A stretch of DNA of 64,000 nt from Piper betle (lineage: Eukaryota > Streptophyta > Magnoliopsida > Piperales > Piperaceae). The position numbers and the translations under genes were made by a program. The stretch lies in assembly GCA_033002965.1 (NCBI GenBank), contig JAURVB010001792.1, positions 1-64,000 of the forward strand. Reading direction: 5' to 3'. Below, piece after piece: positions 52,036 through 63,682 of this stretch. Position 1 is the first letter of the stretch. Every line of letters starts with the position of its first letter. The notes beneath the pieces are model-generated. The model was not told where the DNA came from. It did no database searches and was given only the letters and a program-made list of their open reading frames with translations.

Positions 52036-54200
52036 TCAAACTTTTGCCTCGCCACAACCCATGATTGAATCTGGCAGCTTTCCTACGTAATCCATCCCAC
52101 TCTCAAACACAACTCCCATTCCCAGGTAATAATGTGGATCTATGTGACAATGGAAGGCCCACACTCCCGGATTATCCGATACAAATCTTATTGCTGTCCA
52201 TCCATACGGGTGTAGTGGCACTGTGTTCTTCACTATCGCATTTACGAAGTTATACTTTTGTGGATCCCTTGCAGGGTCATACTTCCCATTTCCATAGCCA
52301 AGCACCCAAAAATTATGTCCATGCAAGTGCCAGGGATGAGTGTCACTGTTGTTTGGCTTCATCATATTGGCATTCTGTAGAATAACATCCACTGTTGAAT
52401 TGAATTTCAGTCGGTAGATTCCATTGCTGTAGGAGGAATTGGGGTTTGGATTGGGGATGTAAATGTCATAGTTTGCATAATCATAGGTTTTTGGAGGTGG
52501 GTTTTGATCGAATTGGTTTGTTAAGTTGTTCTTGATTGCAATGAGGTATGGAGTTTTTGGTTGAGTGAAAGAAATGTTGTTTATGGACCAGCGGACATAG
52601 CCGTCGATATGATTTTGTGTGCCCAAGAAAATCAGAGTCTCGTCTGTGGTAAGGGGTGGGGGAGGAACATGTCCTTGGAGTGCACTGCAGGGCTTGGCTC
52701 TGTGCCATCCGATAGTTTGTGTCATTCCAAGCAGGCCCAGATGGTGGGATTGTGGAAGGTTGTCTCTTTGGTTGGTTAGGATAGTAGTTGAAGATGGCTA
52801 GGCCTGGTGGTGTTTTTCTTTCTCGGCTCACCACATTGGTGGCTGCCCAGTAGTTTCTTGATGCATCTTGATCTGCTTTCACAAGCACAGAGTATGTCTC
52901 ACCTGAATAAATGTTCAAGTTCTTCACTGTGATTGGCTCAATGTAGTTACCATCACTTTCCACTATTGTCAAGTTATGACCCTAAAAGAAAACTGTAAAT
53001 TATTATGCTTGCTATTTGGTTTGTATTGAGTGAGATTAGTGTTTACCTCAATTTCGAAATTGAGTGCTGATAGCAAAGTAATGCTTGAAATTCGCAGGCG
53101 ATATGTTCTACCCTGCACCACTGTGATTGAGGGAATAGAGCAATCCGGGCAGGTTGAGTTGCAATTGACTCCACTGTTTGGAATCATTGGACTTGTCACT
53201 TGCGAGCAGTTGAATTTCCCTCGTCCTTGTATCAAGAGAGACTATCCTTGTTCAAGGAAATCGAATATAGTTATCAGAAGTTGTGAATACTTGGAATGTT
53301 TTCAGAATTTTATGTGACGTTGGGGTTGAGGAATTACATCAGGTTCATTGACCCATAAAAAGTTGAAGGAAGATAATCCTGCTGCTTGTTCATAGCTGCT
53401 TTTGTGCCACCAGTCATTGAGAATGATGCTGTGCTGTCCATCATATGTGAAAGGCTCAGGAACACCATCTGGAAGAGATACTTGGATGGAACCATAGAGG
53501 CCGGCTGACCTTTGCATAGCATAGTGAGCATGGTATATGAATGTCCCAGCCTGCAAATTTTACATTTTTGCAGGGAAAGGTGATGTTCTCTTATATTTTC
53601 ATCCAAAAATAAAGTTGGGTTTTTTGAATTAATCAAAGTTGTGGTCGAATTTTGACATAATAGATAGAAGGGATCAACAGATGACCATTATTTGCTTATG
53701 AAGAGAACTTTAAAGATTGTTCACACCTTGTCAACGACAAACTTGTACATAAAAGTCTCGCCAGGAAGAATTGGACACTGAGTCACCCCTTCTGACCCAT
53801 CACTCCACACTGTTCCCATCTGAAACATGAGCAAGCTAGCCGTCACATATTTCCATTTAGATGAAAAAAATCAAAACAACGCTAGATGATTTGTGGAAAT
53901 TTACGAATTGCAACACTCAACTTGTCTGATTCCATGCCAGTGAATAGCTATGTTCTCTGTAATCAACCGGTTTGTGACCTCGACAATTATCAAGTCACCC
54001 TGCTGAGCAAAAATTGTTGGACCAGGTACTTGCCCATTAACTGTGATGACAAGCTTCTGATAGCAGTCTGGAGATTTGTATTCATATCTGACCTCCCACC
54101 GGTGAATCCTTGTTCTCCCCTCAGACAATTCCAACACAAGGAAGATCAAGCAAGCAAAAGAAAACCATGTGGTTGTAAGCTTTTGCAAGACAGAGATCAT
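52036..54200 (-). CDS. L-ascorbate oxidase (secreted multicopper oxidase), 5 exons
   Basis: Apoplastic blue copper oxidase of the ascorbate oxidase family, oxidising ascorbate with reduction of oxygen to water. Exons: 54200-53922, 53819-53727, 53550-53338, 53241-53047 and 52981-52036; about 575 residues, as usual. Seen: a signal peptide (about 1-27, hydrophobic core [14 protein letters not shown]); copper ligands [36 protein letters not shown] and [17 protein letters not shown] with the axial Met; cupredoxin phrases [11 protein letters not shown] and [12 protein letters not shown]. The copper-binding residues all appear present. The last exon has a frame break between 52671 and 52700: upstream reads MAQSQALQC and downstream resumes [15 protein letters not shown], so either one extra base (perhaps in a CCC run) or two missing ones. 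A laccase is less likely because the length and motifs fit ascorbate oxidase. Faces away from the tRNA-Gln side and lies about 0.7 kb downstream of the glucanase in the same orientation. Confidence 0.92.
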
Positions 54201-54289
54201 CTTTGGATGCAAGTTATGCCGCAAATAATCTTCGCTTTTTAATTGTCTACGCTTGATAAATAGAAAAGACAATTGAGATAGAATGTAGT

Positions 54290-54857
54290 AAAGTTCCTAG
54301 ACGGATATTACGACCTTTGCTGACAAGTTACAGGTCGATTCTTCTTGTTAATTTTAACGAAATTTCCGGTTGGGTCTCCAAAACTATATTAAATCTTGTT
54401 TTCTAACGAGCAGAGTCTTTTATTTGGAGCTGCCTGGACTCTGGCTTACAATGTTCTTTAAATATGCCTTCAAAGGTGTATTTAGTTAGTAGTCTTATCT
54501 GTGGTGAACTTATGTACAACTGCCTTTAAAGAAATCATTGTCTCCTCCGTCAACACGTTGGAAGTCGTTGTAATCGTCGTTCTCATTCGATTGAACTTAT
54601 AACAACTGCCTTTAAAGAAATCGTCCCTTTTATTCTTCTATTCTCATCCACCTATTTGAAACTTGCAACCACATTTAGTGGCGCACAGTGAACATTGTAA
54701 CTAAGAGACAATGGACTTGTCCAACTGCTCGAACTTCTAACAAGCAAAGGCAAAGTCACCGTTCAATTGTTGCATGGCTTATCTGCTTAACCATAAACGA
54801 CCATTCCAACATAGCAAAAGTTTACAAGCAATCTCATCAACTTTTGGAGTTTACATA
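54290..54857. other. Spacer between oxidase and glucanase
   Basis: About 0.6 kb that should hold the oxidase promoter and the glucanase 3' flank. I see no exon or clear TATA box. Confidence 0.5.
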
Positions 54858-56925
54858 TCAACTATAGCTTCCTGTCAAATAAGCCAATGATCCAACTAGT
54901 GCAGCATTGATGTAAGTGGCCGGCTCCGAGTGGGTATAATCAGTCCGGTCATCTGCAAACCCATCATTCTGATCAGGACCCCCAACAACAGCTCCAACCA
55001 AAATGTTTGGATTGGGGTTGGGAGAGTAGTAGAAGGGCTGGAAGCCTCCATCACAACCAATGGCATGTGGATGGCTCCCCAAGGAGGGCAATGAAGAACC
55101 TCTGTGGTGAATTCTCTTTGGGAAATTGCTTCCATAGCCCACCATGTATGACATCCTTTTTGGGTTTTCTCCGAGTATGTAATCCACCTGAAATTAGCAA
55201 GTGAAGTTTAAATATATAAAGACTGTCATGCAGAAACTTATTTTCATTAGTACAACTGTGTACCTGTCTCTTTGCTAGACTTCGGAGCATGTCTGGTGTG
55301 ACTCTAAGGTTCCCACAGTTGAAGGTGTATTTGGAGGACATCGTGTACTTGGCATAGGTAGAAAGCAAAAAAGTGATTGATGCCACGTATTGGAGATTGC
55401 TCTGGCCCATCTTGTACATAAGTCCCCCTGCAGGCTCATGGGTCATTTAGTTAGATAAAACCCATTACTAGTTACTAGTACGATAAAATGAAGAGTTTGG
55501 ATCTTAACCTGGTGTATATTGGGTACTCGAAGAAGGAGAGTTTGGTAGGATGGTGCAAATGAAATCCTCTGCTCCAGCTCTGAATTGGTCATATGACTTG
55601 TCTTTGTTTAACAATGCCCCCTGCAAAATAAAAAATAAAAATAGGTCATCAAAACATTCTTCTTCCCTCTCAAACATTGTCTATCAAAATAGTGCATGGT
55701 GCGTACTCTTGATAGAAGAACTCGGGCACCGGCATACTTGTTATCCCAGCTAAAAACATCAGCGTGCTCATTGGCTCCCAATGTATTTATCAATCCCAAA
55801 TATGCCTTGTCATTCGTTGCTCTCAACAGCCAAGCAGCTCCCCATAGCAACTCATCCTGTCCGTCAAAATTAAACATGAAACAGGAACTTCACCATCCCA
55901 ACAACCAGAGAGATGCTTCTTTCCGACATTACTAGTTGTTAAGTTGCAACGATTTAAGGCATGGGTAAGTGTGGGAAAGTGGCGTTGGCGTGTGTGGGAT
56001 TGTATTATTGTATATAAGTTGATAAAAGAAAGGAAACAAACCTTATAGCCAGAGTAAGAGCAGTAGAAGGGACAAACTGCAGACCCCAAAAAGTCACTAT
56101 ATGCCCCTTTATAGTTCATGGCGAAGGCCATGACCTTCTTGGACGTCCTCAATAGCAACTTGGAGTAGGGAGGGTCCGCCTGCCGGAAAACCATCGAGGC
56201 CGCGGCTAAGGCGGCGGCGATCTCTCCGGCGACATCGGAGCCGGGGCTAGAAGCTGAGACGGAGTACACTGCTCGAACAGTGTCCATGTCCTCTGGTCTC
56301 TCCCAGCAGTGGTGGTCAGCATTTGGGTCGCCGACTCCGACGTAGATCTTCCCCGGCGTGGCCGTCGCCGACTTGAGAAGGTAGTCCGCCGACCACCGGA
56401 TCGCCGCCTGTGCATTCTTCAATTGGGTACCCATGCGCTTGCCATACTCGAGTGCACCCCATGACAACATGGTGGTGGTGAATGCCATGGGAAGGTTGAA
56501 CTTCACATTGTCACCAGCATCATAGTAACCACCGGTGAGATCCACCTGCCATATAGCAAGACATGCAGCGAAAACACGACGTTAGTGACGACAAATTTGT
56601 CACAAAAACTCTATGAAAAAATAAACGTCACAAAAATTTCTTCAACATTAGTGACCGATTTTTGTCGTCACTAATATCTACAAATTTTGACGCTACTACT
56701 ACATTTCTAATCGATGTGGAGATCTTACTCCGGCAGCTGCACCATCTCTTAACCCAGAGTTGGACCTCCATTTCACAGTCTGATCCGAAGGTAGCTTACC
56801 AGACCTCTGCCCTTGGAAGAACAGAATGGACTTGGCAAGAGCATCTCCATAGTTTGGATGTCCATGGGCGCAAACCAAGAAATGGAAGAAGAAAGAGAGG
56901 AGTAGTATAGCATGGGGGAAGCCAT
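54858..56925 (-). CDS. Endo-1,4-beta-glucanase, glycoside hydrolase family 9, 6 exons
   Basis: Secreted plant cellulase acting on cell-wall glucans during growth or softening. Exons: 56925-56729, 56545-56042, 55856-55707, 55620-55509, 55427-55264 and 55187-54858; about 485 residues. Seen: mature start [30 protein letters not shown], the catalytic aspartates in [26 protein letters not shown], the HHRGSSLPS histidine region and the C-terminal acid in [14 protein letters not shown]. No transmembrane anchor or C-terminal carbohydrate-binding module, so a class B secreted type. The ATG at 56925 reads MASP then loses frame because a C run (plus-strand G at 56914-56918) is one short; with that base the signal peptide is continuous into [11 protein letters not shown]. 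An in-frame Met at 57034 would need an unlikely 30-residue extension ahead of the signal. Otherwise intact. Confidence 0.94.
56581..56677. mobile_element. Small inverted-repeat (MITE-like) element in glucanase intron 1
   Basis: Arms gttagtgacgacaaattt (56581-56598) and the complement of tttttgtcgtcactaatat (56659-56677) face each other across about 60 bp that itself holds gtcacaaaa and tgacc repeats. This ttagtgacga type of end is common in small non-autonomous DNA transposons of plants. No clear target duplication. It lies wholly in the 183-bp intron 1 (56546-56728). Confidence 0.55.
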
Positions 56926-56982
56926 GCCTAGTGACTTCCACAAGCTTGTTAGTGGACTTGCAAACCAAATATTTGTGTTGCA

Positions 56983-56991
56983 ATATATATA
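56983..56991 (-). promoter_or_regulatory. Candidate TATA box of the GH9 glucanase
   Basis: CTATATATAT on the minus strand about 60 bp upstream of the proposed ATG at 56925, a usual spacing for a short plant leader. This position also argues for the 56925 start over 57034. Confidence 0.6.
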
Positions 56992-57059
56992 GGCATGGGG
57001 ATTGAAGGCGGGTAAGTTGGGTTTGTGGGCTCAACGCAAAGTTAGGCTTTTGCTTCGTC

Positions 57060-58790
57060 TCGAATTTGAGATAGTCATAATTTTGTGACAGTTGAAGGGA
57101 TGATCGGTGCTACGGTTATTCCCGACCAATCTTGCATGTAACATACAACTGCAAATAATAAAGAAACAAATGCAGGAGGAAAATCCTCTGGGAATCACGC
57201 CATATATCATGCATGCTGTGCTTTATTACTCGAAACTGGAATTTGAGATGATTTTGTTATTAAAATAGAGGGGATAAAAGGAAGTTCGTCCTCTGATTTA
57301 GGAGGTCAAAAAGACAGATTATATTGAAGAGAAGGCAAAGCGAGGACTTCTTTTGAGGAATTGCAAATTGATGGAGGCGGAAATGGCGGGCAATTGGCCT
57401 TGTTTCGTGCTAAGCTAACGGCGCCTAATTTCGTAAGTCATGGATAATCAAGACCAATAAAGGGTTAACTTGATCTTGCTCTACAATTAGCATATCTGAG
57501 CTCTTGTAATACTTGCTTGTGAGGCACGTGTATTTGTCGACTCAATTGCACTTGCTCTAGAGACCAGGTGCATATGTATATATATGTTTGAATAGTGATA
57601 TATAAAGATCAATACTTATGTGGAGTGTGATTGAAAATTTGCCATGCTTTCTATGGGATAATGTGGAGAAAACTGTGTGTGAAGCTATTCCAGACGTCTT
57701 TCGTGAACTCACACTCAAGATGATAAGATTGGGCTATACGCATGTTAAATACTCTGATTAGTAATGCCACCTGTATAATATTTTGATTTTAGAGATAAAA
57801 TTCTAATTAAATAAAGAGATAAAGTATAATATAATATATTATTTTTATGTTATTGTATTTTAATTGATTAAATCACTTGCTTTCCATCGGAACACGAGTT
57901 TATCCTTTTATTAATTAGACTTAATTGGCAATGGATAACAATTATTTTTGGTATTGACGACTTCAGTGACTTTAGTTTAGTTGCAATAAATTGACCAAGA
58001 ACAGTAGTATTTATTAGGGGAATGAGAACCATCATTTAGTTTTCCATGGCCCAATCTGTCTCATTCGATCTTAGCTTTAAAATGATTCTAGTAGGACTGT
58101 CAACCCAGTGAGCAAGTCTTGTTTTACATGTGTTTAGACCCGACTTGAACTAGTGACGGGAACTGGTTTGAAACTCCTTTGAACCAGAGTTCAATAGGTT
58201 ATGGACACTCTTCAAACTCCACTCGAATTTAAATTTCACTATTTGTGCTAGATTCAAGCTCGAACTTGTCTATGAAGTAAAAAAAACCTGCTCAAACTCA
58301 CCTCAAGCTGGGATCCTTATTATGAAATTCAAGCTAATACACTTAAAAAACAACTAATGCAATATGCAACTCTCTTCAATCAAAATGTACATGCCTCTAT
58401 CTTGCTTTAGCCAAAAATAATTTGATAAACTTTGATTATTGTCCCAATAAGAACAAAATTAGAGCAACCCTAAATATTTAACCCGAGTCTAGTTCGAACA
58501 AAACAATGATCCCCAAACTCGATCAATTGAGTCGAGCCCTAAGAAACATGAACTAAAATCAATCAGTTTAGTTCCAACTTGGTTTCAACTAAAACTCTTT
58601 ACTTCTAGTTTTAGGTCAGTGGCTCAATTAGTAGCCCCAAGAAAATGACCAATGTTCCTCTAAAGTCCTTTTTCCAAAAAAGAATCTTCCTCAGTAGTTT
58701 GTTCCTTCCATAATACAGAAAAGGGACAAGGTTGGCTCTCAGAGAGGGACAGTATCTGACCAAGAAATAATTAGCATTCTTTCTCTAGTA
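57060..58790. other. Intergenic, glucanase promoter side, no gene recognised
   Basis: AT-rich with no protein match. The stretch 58090-58580 is rich in gaactcg/cgagttt-like motifs (acttgaactagtgacgggaa, ctcgaacttgtc), resembling a decayed relative of the foldback element at 3876. Confidence 0.5.
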
Positions 58791-59321
58791 AGTATTTATT
58801 TATGTTCTGGACCACCACACCAAATTGGTTGTTAACAACTTGCAGACTGAAGAGAAACACCCACACAAATGTATGGAACGTACTCTGTTTTCATGCAAGG
58901 AGATTGAGTTCTTCATCATGTCCACAACATTATCCCACTCGCAACCCAAAATACTGCAGACATCAACGATTTACTACTCATCATATGGATATATATATCT
59001 TGTGATCAACTTCCTACTTGCTGCACATTCTGTATTTCAACTGCCAAGCCTGTGGCCCTAAACCAACTCTTCCCTACCCCTCAATTTCCACTAGTTCATA
59101 GGGAAGAAATGTTCTTGCTAACCAACCTCAACCAACCAAACATGGCCTGCCATAATCTCTCTAGCTCGCCTATCTTCTTCAATTTGCTATATTCTTTTGC
59201 ATGGGCACTCCTAGCTCACTCTCATTCCTTTTCTTTGTACGTGACCCGATTTGCTTATAATAGCTTGCCCACCAGCTCCAATTAAATCACCCGTTGGAAC
59301 TGTTCTGAATCTTCAGATACA

Positions 59322-60814
59322 ATGGTGCTAGGCTTTGTCAAGAGTAGCAACATTCTAGGAGCACTCATTCTCTTCCTTCTGATTAATGGGGCAAGGACTT
59401 ATGCCCACCAAGGATTCATCACCACACATGGGACACACTTTGTTCTTGATGGCTCTCCCTTCCTCTTCAATGGCTTCAACTCCTACTGGATGATGCAAGT
59501 CGCCTCTGACCCAACACAGAGGTGCAAAGTCTCCAGTGTGATGAGGGAGTCTGCAGCTGCAGGCCTCACTGTCTGCAGGAATGGGCTTCGCCGACGGTGG
59601 TAACAACGCACTTCAGATTTCGCCCGGCGTTTGCAACCAACGCTTCTTCTAAGGGCTCGATTTCGTGATCTCGGAGGCGAGGAAGTACGGAGTTAGGCTA
59701 ATTCTTAGCCTTGTGAACAACTACAGTGACTATGGTGGAAGGCAGCAGTATGTGCAGTGGGCTAGAGGTGCCCGGTGCCCGGTGTTCTTGTTGATGGTGT
59801 TGACGACTTCTATACTAATCCCATTGTGAGGAGCTATTACAGAGACCGTATCAATGTGAGTGCCCAATTCAACATTCTCTCAATGCATAATCGTTTTAGC
59901 TTCTAAAACATCATGTTCATTGTTAATGGGATTGTGAGAGCTTGATGGGTATTGCAGAGAGTTCTTACACGGCTCAACACTATCACCAATGTGTTGTATA
60001 AGGATGACCCAAGTATTATGGCCTGGGAACTCATCAATGAACCTCGATGCCAAACAGACTATTCGGGCAATGTAATCCATGTGAGACCCTCAACTCTAAA
60101 ACTAGTTTTATCAGTGATACATAGCTAGTCCCCCTTCTTATGTAGTACTAATATCTTAACATCTATGGGGAATGGAACAGAGGTGGGTACAAGAAATGGC
60201 AGCTTATAAAAAGTCCATAGACAGCCAACACCTGCTTGAGATTGGCATGGAGGGATTCTATGGCGATTTTGTCTCCGACAGAAGACAATTCAACCCAAGT
60301 TACCAATCAGTTGCAACAGATTTTATCAGGACCAACCTTCTGAAAGAAATTGACATTGCCACCATGATTGCATATCCTGATATTTGGCAAGAACTATGAA
60401 ATAACAACCTTAAGATCATTTCTCCCAAGCTATATATTCATCTTTCGACTAAATTAAAGTCCAATATAATATATCTAACTCGTGCCACTCTCACAGGTTG
60501 TCCGGACAAAGTGATCACTCCCAACAAACATTCTTACAGAGGTGGATGTCCAGCCACTGGAAAGATTCAAGAACGCTATTGAAGAAACCTCTTGTTTTCA
60601 CCGAATTAGGAAAATCGAAGAAAGACCCAGGATTTAGCACAAGATCCAGGGATTCATTCCTCGGTCTGATCTACCGGAAAATGCATAATTTGATAAGAAA
60701 AGGAGGAACAATTGCAGGTGGTCTAATTTGGCACGTCATGGTTATGAGATAGTTTTATCTCGAGATCACTCCACCGCAACCGTAATCAAAAGACAATCTC
60801 AAGCCGGTGGTTGA
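59322..60814 (+). pseudogene. Mannan endo-1,4-beta-mannosidase (GH5), broken
   Basis: Homologue of secreted endo-beta-mannanases that cut cell-wall mannans. Exons would be 59322-59855, 59958-60080, 60181-60386 and 60497-60814, the third intron with a GC donor (TG/GCAAGA). Seen: a signal peptide (MVLGFVKSSNILGALILFLL), LDGSPFLFNGFNSYWMMQVA, the acid/base region [12 protein letters not shown], the nucleophile region LVFTELGKSKKDPGF and a terminal GYEIVLS. Damage: about two bases lost near 59580-59591 where the family reads CRTWAF; an in-frame TAA at 59652-59654 in place of a Gln codon; another frame shift near 59770-59790; and a missing ~10-residue segment with a shift at 60735-60745, so the WHVM phrase runs straight into GYEIVL. 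A nonsense codon plus a lost segment are more than homopolymer error, so I call it a pseudogene. Both catalytic glutamates survive. Confidence 0.85.
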
Positions 60815-61814
60815 GCAGGAACTCGAGGAATTAATGTGTTAAAAGTAAATAATTAAATGGTCGAGAGTGATATGTGGCCAAAAGGCGCGCTCACAATGGC
60901 GAATAACATTCTCTTAGTCAGACCTCATACAATCGTATTACACAGTTGTATTATCTCTCTTGAATGTTTCATTGGGTGTCTCAAGAAAATATACATAAAC
61001 AAGCTAGTTATACTATCAGTCTTAAATTTTGCAAAATATAAAATATTTATTTTATGGAAAAAACTACAGTGAACTAGAGTACCTTACATGAGCTGCACAT
61101 TTAATTTATAACTTTTTCTAATGGGTCTCGTAGTATTAAAAGTATAATGCATAGGTAGAAGGTTGAAAAAAGTTTATTTTTTTGACATCATTATAACTTA
61201 TTTTTAGATTTTTTTAATATGCACTAGTTAATGTATATTTAGAAATTAATTTTTATTACAATTATGTTGATAATTACGATAAAATGGTCAAAAGCTTAAA
61301 TTGAGTTGAAAACTTATAATTATCTTTATTATTACATCTATGTTGATTTTAAGTAATGAGGCTCACTGTACATTACTTCAAATAAAATGTGTAGTTCATA
61401 TAATCTAAATAATTTCTAGCTCATGCATATAAACACTTAATTCATTGCAATCAAGACCCCCAATAGATAAGTGCAAAATGTGAGGACAAAACATTTATGA
61501 AGGATGTACATGGTTTTTTGACTGTCCAAATCATTGTCAACTCAAAAGAAAATAGCATAAAAAACATGTAAGATGTCAAACTAAGATGATCAATTCCCAA
61601 CAAGACATTGAGCTTGGGATGCAACCGCATTAATCAGGACGAGGATTGGAATGACAGGCTTAAATACAACGAAGGTGATTAAGAAGATGAATAGGATGGA
61701 AAGTTTAAATTAATCCATTTATTTAAGGTAGTTGGCTGGTCAATCAGCGTGACAAACGGTGACAAAAATAAAAGAAAAGAGTACATAATTTTTTTGAAAA
61801 ATGAGAAACACGTA
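60815..61814. other. Intergenic, no gene recognised
   Basis: AT-rich sequence between the mannanase pseudogene and tRNA-Ser. No exon or repeat boundary seen. Confidence 0.6.
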
Positions 61815-61896
61815 CGTGGTCGGCAGGATTCGAACCTGCGCGGGCAGAGCCCACATGATTTCTAGTCATGCCCGATAACCACTCCGGCACGACCAC
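61815..61896 (-). tRNA. tRNA-Ser (anticodon AGA)
   Basis: 82 nt on the minus strand with a 7-bp acceptor stem (GTGGTCG/CGACCAC), an anticodon loop containing AGA, the long variable arm typical of serine tRNA (TGGGCTCTGCCCG) and a T arm with GGTTCGAATCC. There is no intron. It matches the nuclear plant tRNA-Ser pattern. Confidence 0.96.
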
Positions 61897-61899
61897 TAT

Positions 61900-63000
61900 T
61901 GTTCTGAAAAGCCATTAGATATATTATAGATATATTTTTATTTCTAAGTAATTTAAAATACTGAGGTTTTTGAAGCATGAGGTTTTGATTCCTGTGAGTT
62001 GTGTCTTTGCAAATGTGATGCCTTGCGGCAAGTTGGCCAATGTTGGCTCTGTTTACTTAGTACAAAGTAGCCAACATTAAAATGTGAAGGCGTGAGCGAA
62101 TGTCTTGTTAGAACCTACTTTCTAATGATAATATGATGTGGTTAACAAGACCAATTATATTTTTTGTTGCCGGTCTGAAGGAATTATTGTCTATCCAGCA
62201 GCTATCATAAGTAAGTGGTTAACCTTCATCAATGTAGGAGAATACATGCTTACCTTCGTCATGATTATTACAACGCAAAAGCCAACAATAGAACAAGTGA
62301 GTTTAGTATCTTAACTAATTGATTTTTTTCGCAAGGTTAATTTATTCAAAATTTGCTTTTTCCAAAGCTTTATTGATAGTGGTATTAAAGTTTTGACAAA
62401 GAGAATGGAATATAACAACAAAATTTAATAGGTCATGCTTTACAGAACTAATTAAATATCACCTCTCAACTTCCTGTTTTTAGAATGTGCTCATTCCACA
62501 ACCCCAGCAGACTTTAGTTTATAGTTTGTTTAATTATAACTACCAAGTAAATGGACAATCTGACTTGTAATAAATGATCAAAACCATCTTTGAAATTCAT
62601 GTTTTCAGGCTCTGTAAATTTATCCTAGCAATGTAAAGGTAAAGCATAACAAGAATAACTTGACATCACCAACAAACCATATGTACGAGGCAAGAGTCTT
62701 CTTGTCCACTTCAAATATTTGATACTTCACTTTCCTCTTCCAATTTCTCAACGTCCTCGCAACTACTTCAACCACCAGAAAATATAAACACATGGAAAGG
62801 TATGGAGCAGATCATCAAACGCCAACGTGAGAATATAACCTCTAAAGAAATATGTGCAATCACCACAAAAAGAGAAGTAAATTGCTTCATTACAATAAAT
62901 AGCTATACGAAATGCAGTCTTGAATGCGCCCATGTTGGTAGTGAAGTAAAACTAACTATATATACTGCTTAGAGCCTTAATACTAGAGGTATTAAGATTA
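61900..63000. other. Intergenic, no gene recognised
   Basis: AT-rich. No frame with a recognisable domain. The last few hundred bases may be the 3' flank of a minus-strand gene continuing beyond the window. Confidence 0.5.
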
Positions 63001-63030
63001 ACTTCTCCATTGAGCAGGTATGCAACACTC

Positions 63031-63159
63031 TCATCTGGTATCCATCACCGGCCATGGCCGGAGTATCCCAGACCTTGATGGAGAGATCATGACCTTATAA
63101 ATTGGAACATGCTTCACCAAGGAGAAAGCTCCAGTAAGGCGCTTTGTTTGAACCTCGAA
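63031..63159 (-). CDS. Possible terminal exon of an unrecognised gene
   Basis: A 42-codon open frame preceded by a good acceptor (CTTTGCATGTTGCAG) and ending in a stop codon. It reads FEVQTKRLTGAFSLVKHV... and ends RPWPVMDTR. The composition is protein-like, but I cannot assign a family. In another frame the same DNA reads LSIKVWDTPAMAG, reminiscent of a WD40 repeat, so a frame break within a WD40 exon is an alternative. Upstream exons would lie to the right; none is certain before 64000. Confidence 0.3.
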   Translation of the reverse strand, partial: FEVQTKRLTGAFSLVKHVPIYKVMISPSRSGILRPWPVMDTR

Positions 63160-63660
63160 CTGCAACATGCAAAGAGAAAAAAGACAAGGTAAATGAGCCT
63201 GAAAATTGAATTGCCATTCTTCAAATATCAGACAGGCAGCCATACACAACAATTTCTAGACTGGCCTTCAATTAAGTTATTAATCATCTCAGTTTATGCT
63301 GGTCGACATAAAAGTCTCAGAAAGCATGACAAAGCTGATATCGACTTTTCAGTGGACAACAAATGCAGAAACCAATAACACTTTTGTTGTTAAAATGAAA
63401 ATTTTCAAGGTGCCATGTCTGAATCAAAAACAAATAGAGGTCATCTGGAGGACAAATTTTTATAAGAAAATAAGCCGAAAAGATGTACCTGAAAAAAACT
63501 TTATCTGATTGTTGAACTAAAAATGTATGGCAGCATGATCTTGCAGTCAAAGAGTTAAGTAAACTAGATGACATTTCTTTAAAAGAAAATATAGTACTAT
63601 TGTAGACATCCACCCACCACAAAAATTAGGATTTAAAGCAGAGGAGAAGCTTAGTAACCA

Positions 63661-63682
63661 CATCTTCTTCTTCTTCTTCTTA
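63661..63682. repeat. (CTT)n microsatellite
   Basis: About seven CTT units. Confidence 0.85.
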
